DNA of 64,000 bases from Abelmoschus esculentus (taxonomy: Eukaryota; Streptophyta; Magnoliopsida; Malvales; Malvaceae). The notes under the pieces were generated by a model. The model did no database searches. It had not been told where the DNA came from and was given only the letters and a program-made list of their open reading frames with translations. The position numbers and the translations under genes are program-made. The DNA is taken from contig JAUCBN010000026.1 of the NCBI GenBank assembly GCA_035048815.1, forward strand, positions 17,123,001-17,187,000. The letters run 5' to 3'. Each line of letters starts with the position of its first letter. The stretch's first letter is position 1. This document shows positions 34,258 through 46,616 of the stretch, piece after piece.

Positions 34258-36012
34258 TCAGTCATATACCCTGCCTGTGTCCATTGGATAGCACCCGAGA
34301 ACTCGTAAAAATGTCGAAAGCTCCTGCAAATGAATACCAATGTTTAACATCAACATCCATATATGATGTTGAAAGGTATTAAAATTAGAAGCAAACCTGC
34401 AGGTGTGTGAGAGCAATTTGTGTTCTTGGATCAGCCATTGATGCTTCAACATCCATATAGAAGAGGTAATTGAAACATCTAACCAAGAAAAACAAACCCA
34501 AGAATCAAGCCATGGATGAATCAAGTTTAGTTTGATTTGATCATTTATAATGAACATACGGTATTGTTTTATTGTTATTCTTTGAAGCTTGCAAAGGTTG
34601 GTCCTTTAATGGACGACTCTCAATCTGGTTTAGAGGAAACAATGTAGAGGTGGTGTTATTTACAACATAGAGCAAAGAACAGATTTGGGAACTTGAGTTT
34701 GGTTATATTTGTACCTTTAAAAGTTTGATTTGGTTCAAGTTAAAGACGGAAAGCGCATCGAAAAGCATAGCAGAACCATCTTTTAATGAGAAAGCTATAC
34801 TTGTCTGCAATGTTTAGTTCGAGATATTCAAATACGAATATAACGATATGATCCTTCAAATATATAGAGAAAATTTAAAAACGATTAAACATTCTGATGT
34901 CGGACACAGCGGGATTGAGTTTATGCTGACCTTGAAGGGACCATCTGTGCCAGGAGCAAGGGGATCCCTGGCTAACACCAGAAACCGAGTTACGTTATTG
35001 CAATCATCCTGCCATAAATGAACATGTAATCAAACAAAACCAGACTGAAACTTTTGTATGAACCGATGAAGGTGTTTTCGGAAAGTGTTAAATGAACCTG
35101 CATATTGGGAGCAAGAATGTTGAGTCCATAATTCTGTGCAGCAGATGAAGTAGCCAAGGCTCCTTTGTCTCTTAGCTTTTGCACAGCCACTTGCTATACA
35201 TGTATACACATACACATGTTTATAGACGGTCCATCACATGAAATCATGGCCCATCAATTCAATTAAGAAACAAGTGATTACATCATTAAGAACTTACCTT
35301 TGCTGCAACTGCAGTATTACTTACTGCCTCTCCCACCAATCCCAGCTTCCCCAACGTCTTCTCACATTGAGCAAGAGCCTGAAACCCCGTATCGTTTGAA
35401 TTTAGGGTTAATATGTAAATCGACTTTCAAGTTTTTATTTTGATATTGAAACATACTCGTATCAATGTGTTTCGAATTTCGATACACCATTTAGGGTTTA
35501 TAACAAAACATAAACTAAGGTTTGTTATTCCGGTTTACTATTGGAATAGACGTGAGTATCGGTACCCTACCTACGTTTTAGTATTGGTTTAACTAAACAA
35601 CGTCAATGTTTCATTTAATGGTGTTGGCAATTTGTTGTGTTAAGCCTAAATCTTGTAGGCATCAAATTATTACCAAGTAAATCTTAATTTTAGATTAATT
35701 AACGTAAACTATTAACCCCATGAATAAAGAAGTTTTGGAAAAGGGAAAGACAGAAGCAGATGGCTGAGTACTTGAGGATGGCTGAGAACTGTTTTCAAAT
35801 CTTGAAGCTTAACGCCATGGTTGGCAAGCAAGCAATGAGAAACGGTGATTAGAAGCTCCCCGACGATATGCAGATCATGTCGAAGCAACAGGTCGTAGTT
35901 TCCATGGATGCTCCCTCCAAGAGAATTCTCTATTGGTATGATTGCTCTATCTGCAACTCGCCTTTCAACAGCCTTTAACATCAAGAGTGTTGTTATTTAG
36001 TGTTACTAGGAC

Positions 36013-36056
<44 letters not shown>

Positions 36057-37364
36057 TAGTTCAACTCGCAATATCTTTCGATTTAGTTAGGTTAAAGTAG
36101 AAGACAATCACTTGAAACGTTGCATGGAAATGCTGGCAAGCAATCTTTTCACAATTGGGATATGCTTCTTCTGCTGCTAATTCACCATTTGCGCCACGAA
36201 TTCCCTTGCAAAATAAAGAAACATATTTAATAAATCAATTAAATACTCTAAAACCAATATATATATATATATATATACACCTGATATGCAACACGAAGGC
36301 CAGACTCATAGGAAGCTCTTGAATCTGTAAATGCAGTTGAAGACGAGGAGGAGGGTGCTGTAAGTTAATGGAAAGAAATTCAAAACATTAATTATTCACA
36401 CATCGTTAATGCAATAAATAAACAACTAAAATAAACAGTAATCAAGTTAAGGAGCAAGAAGTCAAAGAGAAATAAGAAAAACTTATACATTAACTATAAA
36501 TATATATCTGGGTATAAGAAAAACTTATACATTAACTATAAATATATATCTGGGTATAAGAAAAACCTAGTACAAAAAAGTTTTCTAAATTTAATGTGAA
36601 ATAATAATATTTGATTTAGGAAATAATTCTATAAATCATAAATAAATCAGATAACAACATATCATCAAAAAGAAAATTATTGATTTAATGTTCTCTACAT
36701 AAGACTTGAGTTCGAACAACTTTATTTATAAGGTGTTTGTAATTTTATAATAACGTACCTGATAAATCATTAAGATTATCCTATTGATGATGATCCAAAC
36801 TTGTTGATTGAGTTCACGTCAATCAAACTTTATAAAATAGGTTTTATATTAATTCATGTTCTTTGGACGGGTGAAATAAATAGATAAAATTAAACACTCA
36901 TATTTTTTAAAATCTTTTTAATTTCAATTTTTATCTTATTTTACTCGTACATCATAGATTAGTGTGAAACTAAATTAGTTTTAACTCACGTTTGTGAGTA
37001 TATATATATATATATTTGATATATTAACCGGTTTACTAGATAACGATATACATGTGTATGAAATAAATGTGATAGCTTTACTTGGATGCAAAAGGTGATG
37101 TTCAGAAACAACTTCATGAGCCATATCAGTTTGAAGCTGCCGATGTAGTTGGAGCTGATGTCGTTTCATCTCGGCTCCTACCGCATCGTAGTTTCTGCCG
37201 TTGTCGCTCATGGTAATATACCTCGTTCCGGCTTTCCTGTGAAAACCAAAACTCAAGTTTAAGCTGCGAGAGCGTTTTGAATAAGAATGTGAATGTGGGG
37301 GGTTTAAGCTTGTGGTTCGCCGGTTAGAAAAATCAAAGAAAGATCCACCGGAGAACAGCGCCAT
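34258..37364 (-). CDS. Arogenate/prephenate dehydratase-like, diverged paralog
   Basis: Family enzymes dehydrate and decarboxylate arogenate to phenylalanine (or prephenate to phenylpyruvate) in plastids. Eleven exons: 37082-37364, 36281-36357, 36112-36204, 35772-35972, 35298-35378, 35098-35193, 34931-35008, 34715-34804, 34560-34624, 34397-34478 and 34258-34323. They total 1212 bp, 403 residues, fully open. The Ser/Arg-rich N terminus suits a chloroplast transit peptide. The catalytic TRF motif is intact (NNVTRFLVLAR), as are IPIENSLGGSIHGNYDLLLR and ESRP. However, the usual GAYSEAA block reads GANGELAAEEAYPN. In the ACT regulatory domain, GPGVLFKAL is GSAMLFDAL and NLTK is IKLLK. It is head-to-head with ADT1 at 40707, and exons 3 to 10 have identical lengths in both. 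It is either a specialised or a relaxed copy. Confidence 0.88.
36014..36055. repeat. (CATATA)7 microsatellite
   Basis: Perfect hexanucleotide run in the intron between exons 3 and 4 of the ADT-like gene. Confidence 0.9.
36472..36555. repeat. 42-bp perfect tandem duplication
   Basis: Two identical units (36472-36513 and 36514-36555), each starting ataagaaaaacttatacatt and ending ctgggt, followed by the first 11 bp of a third. It lies in intron 1 of the ADT-like gene. Confidence 0.92.
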
Positions 37365-40300
37365 TACTGAATATTGGGGATAGTAAGTAACAAATTACGA
37401 TGATCTTCGGTTTCACAATCCAACGGGTATTCGGGTTTTTAAAGCGTGAAATGGGAAATCATGGGATAATTACATTGTTAGCCCTTGCACTATATTACTT
37501 TTTCTGTTTGGCGCCGATAAAAATTATTATTTTTAACTCAAGTACGTGAATAGTCGGGAGGCATGGCGAACTAAAAATTTATTATAGAAGGAATTAAATA
37601 TATATATTTTAATTTTTTTATTGATGGAATCAAAAAATAATTTATTTTAAAAGATTATATATTTTAAAAAAAATTTATCTCTATTTAATACATAAAAACA
37701 ATAACTAAACTCTCTAGTTCCGTCATGCCTTAATATAAAAAATAAATTTTAAAAATTATATTCTAACTCTATTTTTTAAAATTTTATATCTAAACTCTAA
37801 CCTTAAAACTTAATCATAAAATCTAAGTGTTTTAGCGTGAGGCGTAAATTTTTTTAAATAATATATAAAAACATAATATTAACTATATTTAAATATTTAA
37901 GGTCTTTTAATTTATAAATAAAAACATTTAAATAATATAAATATTATATCAAACTATGTAATCACAAAATTTGACTAATATTTAGATAGATAGAAACTTA
38001 AAATCAGTTAAACCCAAAAAAATATGCTAAACTCCTCTTAATAAGCATATGTTCGTCTTGCCTACACTATCCCTAGTTGTCTTATATTTCACGCCTAACC
38101 AATACATCCGTGAATCTAACGAGTAATTTAAATAAAAATATTAATATTAATGTAAGGTGTGAGCATTATTAATAAGTTGAAATATAGATATATATTATCA
38201 TACAATCGATCAATATATTAAAAAAATTGTATGAGTACTTTAGCTTAAGTGGTTAAAGAAATAATTGTTGTTTTTAGAGGTTACGAGTTCGAATATCAAT
38301 AATGTCAGTAGAGTGATTAAACGATCAATGTCAAATGGGTGAAGTTTATATTTTAGAATAGGTAAAATACTGTAATCAGTGTTAGTTTGCTAAAAAATTT
38401 TAATTTATATTTATATAATATTTTTATGTTGGTTAGGCCATGGTTGTTTTTAAAATTTTAGTATGAATAAATTTAAAATTTAGGTTTTTAATAATAAATA
38501 TTAAAAAAATTAAAGACATACAAAAATAAATTGCTTGTAAATTAGGCATCTAATAACAATTATTAAAGAATAAATATTAAAATACAAAAATTAATTAATT
38601 TACTTGTAAATTAGTCTTTTAATAATAAATATTGAAGAAAATCTAAAAATAAATTAATTTACTTGAAAATTAATTGAACTTCTAATAAGAATACTAATTT
38701 ACTTGTCTAAACTCAACTACAACCCTAATTAATTATATGAGATATTTTAATACATAATCTGTATAGTAAAATATATATTATTTAAATTATAAAATTTAAA
38801 ATTTATATCTTAAACTCTAAACGTTAAATTTTAGATTAGAATATTAAATTTTAAATATTAATTTAAATTTTAGATATTAAATTAAATATTTTACATAAAA
38901 TTATGTAACAAAATATTTTTGCTGTAAATTGTAATTATGTCCTGCCTAACATACTTAAACAGCATGTTTGGATTGTGGATAAGGAAAATGAAAATTAAGT
39001 AAAATTTTCAATCTTTTAAAGGAAAGTAAGAGAAATTCAATATCCCTAAACCTCGTAAAGAATTAGAGAATCTAATATGCTACAACACGTGATTTAAAAA
39101 AATAAGGTAAATTAAGCAATCAATCATTCATTTTTCTAGTTACGAGGATTGATCTGAACGGTGACTTGTAAGTAAGGGTGTTTATTGTCGGATATCAGAT
39201 TGAATCAGATTTAATTTTTTAAATATTTAAATTTTTGGATCGATGATATAATAATCTGTATTTGATCTGAAAAAACGGATATCAACATGTCCGGCTCGAA
39301 TTTAAAAGGAGTTTCAAATATAATAAATGATAAATTTGATTAAAATTTTAGGGTCTTGTATTCGGATCAGATTTAAGAGGAGTTTCCAACTTTTCTTAGG
39401 CAAATGCAATTGAACTGATCTAATACATGTTTTAGGGTTCTTTGAAGTCAACTTTATCCATTTTCTAAATGAGACGATATGAACATATAAAAAATAAGTT
39501 ATCTATCAAAATTAAATGTGCGACAATGATCTGTTTAAATTAATTAAAATAAAAATTTAAAAACCAGAAAGATAATAAAAATAAGTCATACGTTTTATGC
39601 ATAATATATCAATTAACATAGAAAATTTTGATTTTATTCTCAAATGTGAGTTAATAGAAAAGTTAAGAGTGATTAACAAACTAAATTAACAGATTTGATA
39701 AAAGATTCATATATGTGCGTACATGGGCAGAACTTAAGGGTAAGAGATACTCGGTCCCTGTCAATTATTTTTTATATATTAAATATAAATAATTTTTTAA
39801 AGAAATTATTTTCTTCGCTGATCAATTTTTTTAAAATATGTATTTTAGTTGCCTCTAAAATAAATTTTTAATTCCGCCTTTGTGTGCGTAACACAATGGG
39901 ATTGATAGAGTCATAGTTCTCTATAAATATTAATTTTTTTAAAAAAATATATATCATAAATTTATTTTTTAAATCTTCAAAAATGTCATTTTTTGTTATC
40001 TTCTATTCTTTAAAAATATTTTTTCGATAAATAATGTTAAAATTTATCACTAGGATTCAAGATTACCTTGATGAAATAAAGGGGGTGGGTAGGGAATTTA
40101 TTGAATGGTATGAAAAATCTGCCTTGGGTGGCTAGGAAGGACTGATCGAGATAAATAGGTAAATATGGGGAATTGTTAAAATTTACAAATGTGAATGAGT
40201 TTATGGACCAAAATGGTAAATTTTGTAAATGTAGAGGATCAATTTTGTTAAATTATTTAGAATTAAGATCAATTTGTTATAGAGTATAAGTATTAAGGAC

Positions 40301-40706
40301 TAAATATGTTATTACATCAATTTATAAATAGACATGTCAACAATTATGTTACTACTTTAAGCAATGATCAAAATGATAATAATTTATAAAATTAGTGATT
40401 AAATTTGTTAAGACTTCAAGTTTGGTGACCAAAATAAAACAAACCTAATAGTTGGGTAACTAATCAAGTAGTTTATCGTTTCCTTTGTAATTTTTTCTAG
40501 GTTAATTTTATCCCTGCAAATTATAGTATAGATTCTAAATTAATTTTTAAATTTCGAAATATTATGATTTTTTAATAAAAAAATATAAATAATATGTATA
40601 AAAAATGAATAGTGCCTAAAATATTTTCTTCTTCCTTTTTCTAATACATACAAGTCTTCAACAACAACAACCGCCATTGTTGCCAGGATCCGAAGCTGAC
40701 TTATTA
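37365..40706. other. 3.3-kb divergent intergenic region between the two ADT paralogs
   Basis: Shared upstream space of the head-to-head ADT pair. It is AT-rich, with SINE copy B at 38231-38400. Near 39172-39395 there is a short stretch (gggtgtttattgtcgg, gaatcagattt) that recalls the Gly-poor hAT-type MITE interiors. No gene is seen. A weak TATA-like run lies near 40587, about 120 bp before the ADT1 ATG. Confidence 0.6.
38231..38400 (+). mobile_element. tRNA-derived SINE, copy B
   Basis: The best-preserved tRNA-like head. The A-box region is tagcttaagtggttaaag, and the B-box region is ggttacgagttcgaatatc. The body follows (gatcaatgtcaaatgggtga, ttatattttagaa, actgtaatcagtgttagttt) and the tail is gctaaaaaa. 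Confidence 0.8.
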
Positions 40707-43202
40707 ATGGCTACGGCCACTTCCATCATACGGTCTCCGGCGGTCCTGCTCTTCGACAAAGGGACAGGCTCTGATCAGAAAACACTGTCTCCCTTTCAAG
40801 TCCCCCAATTTCCTTTGAACCGACGTCGTTTCACTGCTCTTTTCTCTTCCCTCCACGACGGTAACAACATCAACGACGGAAGCAATAAGATCACAAATGC
40901 TGTCGGATTAGAGAAGCTTTTCCAGGATTCTCCGGACGACGTTTCAAAAGATTCCTCTTCGCATCCCAGTATGAAAATCCTCGTCTTTCGTTTTTCTTTT
41001 AAGTGTTCGCATTTTATTTTTAAAATTTGGAATTTCTGTTTATTTTATTCAGAGCCACTTACTTCGACCCAGTTATCTAATACAATCTCTGATGGACCTC
41101 GCCTTCGCGTTGCTTATCAGGTGTCTGCTTAACTATGACAATCATTTATTTATATTTAATTTTGCAGATCGGGTAAATGATATATGTTAATTATAGAATT
41201 ATAAAATTTTATTATATTTCAGTGAACTTGTTTGATTTATTTTTGTTGAATTTTGAAAGGGAGTTCGAGGCGCCTACAGCGAAGCGGCGGCCGAGAAGGC
41301 CTATCCGAATTGTGAACCTGTTCCCTGTGATCAATTTGATGCTGCTTTTGAAGTAATTACCTGAACTCTTTTTTCTCATTAATAAATATTTAGTTTTCAT
41401 GTTAGAAAATAAGGCTCGTCTAGAATTTGTAAGCATATTTGATTAGTCTTCATTAAGAACTGATTTTAGTTATTGTTTTTAACTAGGCTGTTGAAAAGTG
41501 GTTAGTGGATAGAGCAGTGTTACCGATCGAGAATTCCTTAGGCGGTAGTATTCATCGGAATTATGACCTCTTGCTTCGGCATAGCTTGCACATTGTTGGG
41601 GAAGTTAAGCTTGCAGTCCGTCATTGCTTACTAGCCAATCATGGTGTTAGAGTCGAGGACTTGAAAAGGGTTCTTAGTCGTCCTCAGGTATGATGAAAGA
41701 TTTAACCTTCTTGGTTACTAAGTTTCTTCTTGTTCTTAATATTATTGTTTTTTATTCTGATCATGTTCCAGGCTCTAGCTCAGTGTGAGTACACATTAAC
41801 AAAGATAGGTTTGAGTAGGGAAGCAGTTGATGATACTGCCCTTGCTGCAAAGGTAAGTCTTGATTTGAGTATAGAAATTACTATGACATTAAAGATCATG
41901 TAAGCTTTGTAGCTGAGTTTTTTAAGTGAAGTGCATTAAGTTCTTTGATTGTCTAAGCATTGTATATAGGAGGTAGACAGGAACAGCTTTATCTGGTTCA
42001 TTTCACTTTCAGGTGGCTTCCTTGGTGATCCAAAATTGATCAAATACATTTTATTTTCTTGTGTGTATATAAAAGAGAATGGAATTCAGATTAGATGATT
42101 GCCTTTTTTGGAATTAGTTGCCACCGTCACATGATCACTTTCTATTTTTGACTGGTTTAATGGTTGATATGCAGCACGTGGCTTTCGAGAAACTAAAAGA
42201 TACAGGAGCTGTTGCAAGTTCTACGGCTGCAAAGATATATGGACTGAACATTCTAGCTGAAGATATTCAGGTTTATGTCGATTATAATTGTTCATAGTTG
42301 TTTTGGATTTGTCGGAGCATTGACATCTGGTATGCCTCCCCTTTTTGTCAGGATGATTGTGATAATGTTACTCGATTTCTCATGCTGGCCAGGGAACCGA
42401 TTATTCCTGGTGTGACGAAGCCATTCAAGGTTAGCCTTCAAACAACAATACCATCTGCAACTTAATCCTAGTTGTTCCTTTGCTACTACATTTATGAATC
42501 ATTATTGCTCATGAAATTTTCTGTTAACGCAATTAATTTGCAGACTAGTATAGTTTTCTCACTAGAGGAGGGTCCTGGTGTCCTTTTCAAGGCACTTGCT
42601 GTTTTTGCTCTTCGGCAGATCAACCTTACAAAGGTATTTTTTAAAAAATTTCTGTAGATTTTTGAAGTTACCTTGAAAAACTTAACTTGAAAGATTTCCC
42701 CCTTCATTGTATTAACACCCTCTATTTATTTGTTACCTTTGATAAGATTGAAAGCCGTCCCTTGAGGAACCAGCCTTTGAGAGCATCAGACGATAGCAAC
42801 AGCGCTTCAACGTAATTTTAGTCATATAATGTTTTTTTTCCTTTCAGAATGGCTTTTACATCTTATACCAAACATTTTTTTCTCACTTGAATTGATTTCC
42901 TCCTAATTGTGTCAATTTGTTCTATTAGATATTTTGACTACCTTTTCTATGTGGACTTCGAAGCATCCATGGCTGAAGAGAGAGCACAAAATGCCCTAAC
43001 CCATCTAAAGGTATTTCGCTCTGCTTCTTCCATAACCATTCAAAAGCATTAGTTGTTAGTTATCTACCAATATGTTTCAAGTCTACCCCTTCCTCTTATC
43101 CTTTAAAGTTTTTAGACGTCTGACAGATTGTTTCCTTGGCAGGAGTTTGCCACTTTCTTGCGAGTTCTAGGGAGCTATCCAGTGGATACTACCATGCTAT
43201 GA
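40707..43202 (+). CDS. ADT1: Arogenate dehydratase / prephenate dehydratase 1
   Basis: Makes phenylalanine from arogenate (ADT1 and ADT2 types can also use prephenate) in the chloroplast. Eleven exons: 40707-40968, 41053-41120, 41260-41352, 41487-41687, 41772-41852, 42175-42270, 42352-42429, 42544-42633, 42747-42811, 42929-43010 and 43143-43202. They total 1176 bp, 391 residues. The frame is open upstream of 40707 but has no earlier ATG, so MATATSIIRSP is the start. A transit-like N terminus is followed by the catalytic domain (GVRGAYSEAAAEKAYPNC, LPIENSLGGSIHRNYDLLLR, NVTRFLMLAREP). The C-terminal ACT domain, which binds Phe for feedback inhibition, has EEGPGVLFKALAVF and NLTKIESRP. The end, FLRVLGSYPVDTTML, is that of Arabidopsis ADT1. 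It is divergent from the paralog at 34258-37364. Confidence 0.95.
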
Positions 43203-44474
43203 ACAAGTTGTGGATCCTGGTGAGTTTTCAATGTTTGAACAAATATTTACAATGATTTTGTGGCTGAATGTGGATAGATCATTATCACTTATTTAATTGA
43301 ATTAAATTGTTATTATTTAAGTTTTATTAATTATTAGTAATTAACAAAATTAATTGATTTATCAGTGGTAATTAGTTTGAATAGCTATTTATATCTTTTT
43401 GATTTTTTACAGTTAAAAGACTTAATAAAAAATTAAATCATAATTAGGAACCATTTTATATTTTTGGTAGCTTGTAGGAGTAGAAGTAGGAGCAGTTCCT
43501 TTCAAAAATCAAAATAGCACCGTTATAGTAAATTTTATATTTTTTAAATAGTATTTTTATAGTAAAATTATCACGCATGTACAAGCCCTCAAGCCCAAGT
43601 TGTTAAAGGAACGATTGTTGTTTTTAAAGGTCACATGTTTGAGCACTAGCTCTGCTAGCAGAGTGATTGAGCGATCAATGTGTCTAGATTATATTTTAGA
43701 ACAGATACTATTGTAATCACTATTAGTTTGTTTAAAAAAAATATCATGCATGCATAATAAATTCCATTTAAGTTATTATAAAAATAAAAAAATATATATT
43801 ATAAAAATAAGCATAAAATATATTTTTAAATTATAAATACTTAAAATTTTAACCATTATATTTGTAAATGTTCGACCCTTAAAAAAGTTATCCAATATGA
43901 ATATTGTATGTTTTTTATTATTATTTAAAAAATTTAAAAATATATAATTTAAAAAAAATCAAAAAATTTCAAATTTCTGAAAAGCCCCAAAGCTTCTATA
44001 TTTAAAATCACAAATTCTCTAAATTATTGTCGGACACCACTAATGTCATCATTATTTATTTTTCTTAATTACTCTTCATCGATAATTAACAATAATTAAC
44101 AAAAAGTGTTCTAATCGGATAATGAACATGCATGATTTTAGTCGAACGACATCTAATTGACGATAACAATAGTGTTCGAACAAAGTTAAAATTTTCAAAA
44201 GTTTTTAACAAATAATTTTCACATTACACTCTACAACTTTATATGCTAAACAAAGAATCTGAATGAAAACATACTAAATATTTATCTAAAACCCAAAGTC
44301 AAAGATCCTTTAAAACAATGACAAATTCAATAATATGGTCATTACAAATGTATGAACCCCAGTTTTGTGGGATTTGAATACGTTCTTCCCTGTAATCTTT
44401 GTCAATCTGTAGCTGTAAACACCATTGTGATTTGAAATCATGTATGAACCACTTGCTGTACCTGTCTTTCACTG
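43203..44474. other. Intergenic between convergent ADT1 and PITP gene
   Basis: AT-rich. Contains SINE copy C (43580-43741) with its target duplication, and on the right the 3' UTR of the PITP gene. Confidence 0.6.
43580..43741 (+). mobile_element. tRNA-derived SINE, copy C, with target duplication
   Basis: Head (ctcaagcccaagttgttaaag, then ggtcacatgtttgagcac) and family body (gagtgattgagcgatcaatg, gattatattttagaacagat, actattgtaatcactattag), ending tttgtttaaaaaaaa. It is flanked by an 11-bp direct repeat with one mismatch: TATCACGCATG at 43569-43579 and TATCATGCATG at 43742-43752. A variable-length duplication plus an A-rich tail is the mark of LINE-mediated retrotransposition. Confidence 0.82.
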
Positions 44475-46616
44475 TTATGAGAGAAGCTTTGTTCGCAGTC
44501 CGATGCATCCGTCAACAGAATCGGCTTTCCGATTTTCTGTTAAGGCAAAAGGGATACCAGTTAATCAAAAGGAACCAATGGATGAGACAGAAAAACCAGG
44601 CGGATACGTGTGTGTTCGATGAATTCGATAGCGACGTGAGTTTTTTGGAACTTCAATAAATGGCCATTACAAAACAGAGGAGTCCTACCTCATTCAATAA
44701 GCAATCACCTTGTTGTTCAAGTTCACGTATCTGTTGCATTGTCATCCCGAACCATTCATCGATCCAACCGAAACAATTCCGGTGACTTTCAATGAAAAGA
44801 GCTCGTTCGCCCTGCATAATAAGATAAATGATGTGAAGTTACTGTCATTTTGTATGCAAAACAAAAAAACAAAAAAAAACAGACATGTATCGAGTAGTCT
44901 ATGATTTGAAGTTAACATCTAAATATCGAAGTTCAAGGATTTTACTGCTAGCAAAGCTTGTTCGAGTCGATAACCAAAACCCCAGTATGGTACATCTATC
45001 GTCACCAATTTATATGCTGTCATTACTGGACTGCAATTCTCCTGCAAATATGAACATCACAAGGCTCAATATCTCGTAACTTACGAGTACGACTAGTGAC
45101 TACTGCTTGAGGAGGAAATGGAAGGAGAAAGTTGGGGTGGGGGGCAAACATAATTTCCCTGAAATCATGGTTGAAATTTGATCAAGAGTATGATAAAACA
45201 CCAACCTGCCATCCATCTAAAAGTGGACCACGGCCAGTTTTTGCAGATTTGAACTTGGAAAAGTCGAAATTGCTACTTCCAATAGCATAACTCCAATAAT
45301 CTGTTTCAGCTGAAGCGATATCGATGGTTTCTACTTGTCTGGCAGCCAGTTGTTCTTCATTTAAACCATGCGCCTATTTGTAAAACTCAGTTAAGATATG
45401 CAAAAAGTACAAAGAAGAAAGAGGAAGCAACAAGAAAGAATAATAGGATACAAAGCAGCTTCCCTTCATATCAGAACTTCTAAAACATTTCTAATTACCG
45501 ATGCCGATGGCAAGACTAGATTTACAAAGGGCTAAGTAGGATGACTTTCAAAGAAACTCACATTTTCCGATGTGCCGTTGTCTGCCCTATGGACGGTCTC
45601 GATTGTGAGAGAGAACTTGGTAAAGTATGGGCACTGCAAGAATACAAGACTTATGAGGGCATGTATGATTGTATTCCAAGGGAATCAAAACATTAGTCAT
45701 AAACATCCTTAAAAATGTCTGAAGGAAGCAAAAATGTTACCTTGATCACTGAGGAATACACGACCCGATTTGTAAACAACAGAAGAAAGATGTCAATACA
45801 ACTTGTAATAAACTCGAGAAAAGCGAAAGAAAATCGAAACAACAACGAGCCTAAAGTACATTGCAAACCTGTTTTACATCTTGGGTATGCATTCCATGCT
45901 TCCTCTTGCATTACAAGAGCATCGGCCGGTGCAATACTCGAAAGCCAAGCAGGTGCTTTGCTGCAACCATTAATGCAAAATAAGAAACACAGAAGACAAC
46001 AACAAAAGAACCATGGTTCCACTTCCATCTCAATGAAGCAAAGGCCAGACTTTAGCCATATACACAAACACAACACATGCATACATACAAACAAACATAT
46101 ATACATGCATACATAGGACCTTAGATGGATTATCAATGTCTACATCAAAACCAGATAATTAAGAATCGATTCAATTGACAATATAACAGCTCATGTTGAA
46201 GTACAAAGGAAATGAATTACCTCTGCAAACGATACACTTTAGAAGTGTATTGACCTTTTCCAAATACATCATCTTGGAAAGGTCTGTTCTCCAAAACTTC
46301 AACACCTTCATCCCCATTTGAACTCTGCTGCTGCATCTTCATCACCATGTACATTTGAGATACCTGATACTGAAAATCAAACATGGTGATGGTCAACAAA
46401 CCAAGAAAGAAAAGCCCAGAATTTCAATATCTTCATTGAATTACAGGTTCTGAAACATTTTAGCTAAAGTTTACCTCTTCCAAAGACATAGGCATGACAA
46501 TTCGACTTCAGATTTTCCCATAGAAAAACAAATCAAAAGTTAAGGAAAACAAAACGTTAATAAAATAACCAAAACCCATGTAAGAAAAAAGGATACAATT
46601 CCTTGAGCTGAACCAT
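44475..46616 (-). CDS. Phosphatidylinositol transfer protein (class I, START-like)
   Basis: Exchanges phosphatidylinositol and phosphatidylcholine between membranes. Ten exons: 46597-46616, 46475-46505, 46221-46369, 45869-45960, 45741-45748 (8 nt), 45562-45633, 45206-45373, 44946-45041, 44709-44811 and 44475-44536. They sum to 801 bp, 266 residues, all in phase. The short first exon gives MVQLKEF, continuing RIVMPMSLEEYQVSQMYMV, the canonical family start. Later landmarks are FGKGQYTSKVYRLQSKAPAW, EEAWNAYPRCKTVIKCPY, TGRGPLLDGWQ, YWGFGYRLEQALLAGERALF and WIDEWFGMTMQQIRELEQQ. The C-terminal exon (ENRKADSVDGCIGLRTKLLS) is tentative, since family members I recall continue SD..LNEKL instead. A different last exon is possible, but the body of the gene is secure. 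Confidence 0.9.

Noticed and set aside
40677..40706. N-terminal extension MLPGSEADLL for ADT1
   Set aside because: The codon at 40677 is TTG, not ATG. The first ATG is at 40707.
45715..46116. 133-codon plus-strand frame and the 147-codon minus-strand frame overlapping it
   Set aside because: Both cross introns and exons of the PITP gene. The true coding segments there (KAPAWLSS exon and the 8-nt exon) are in splice-defined pieces of the minus strand.
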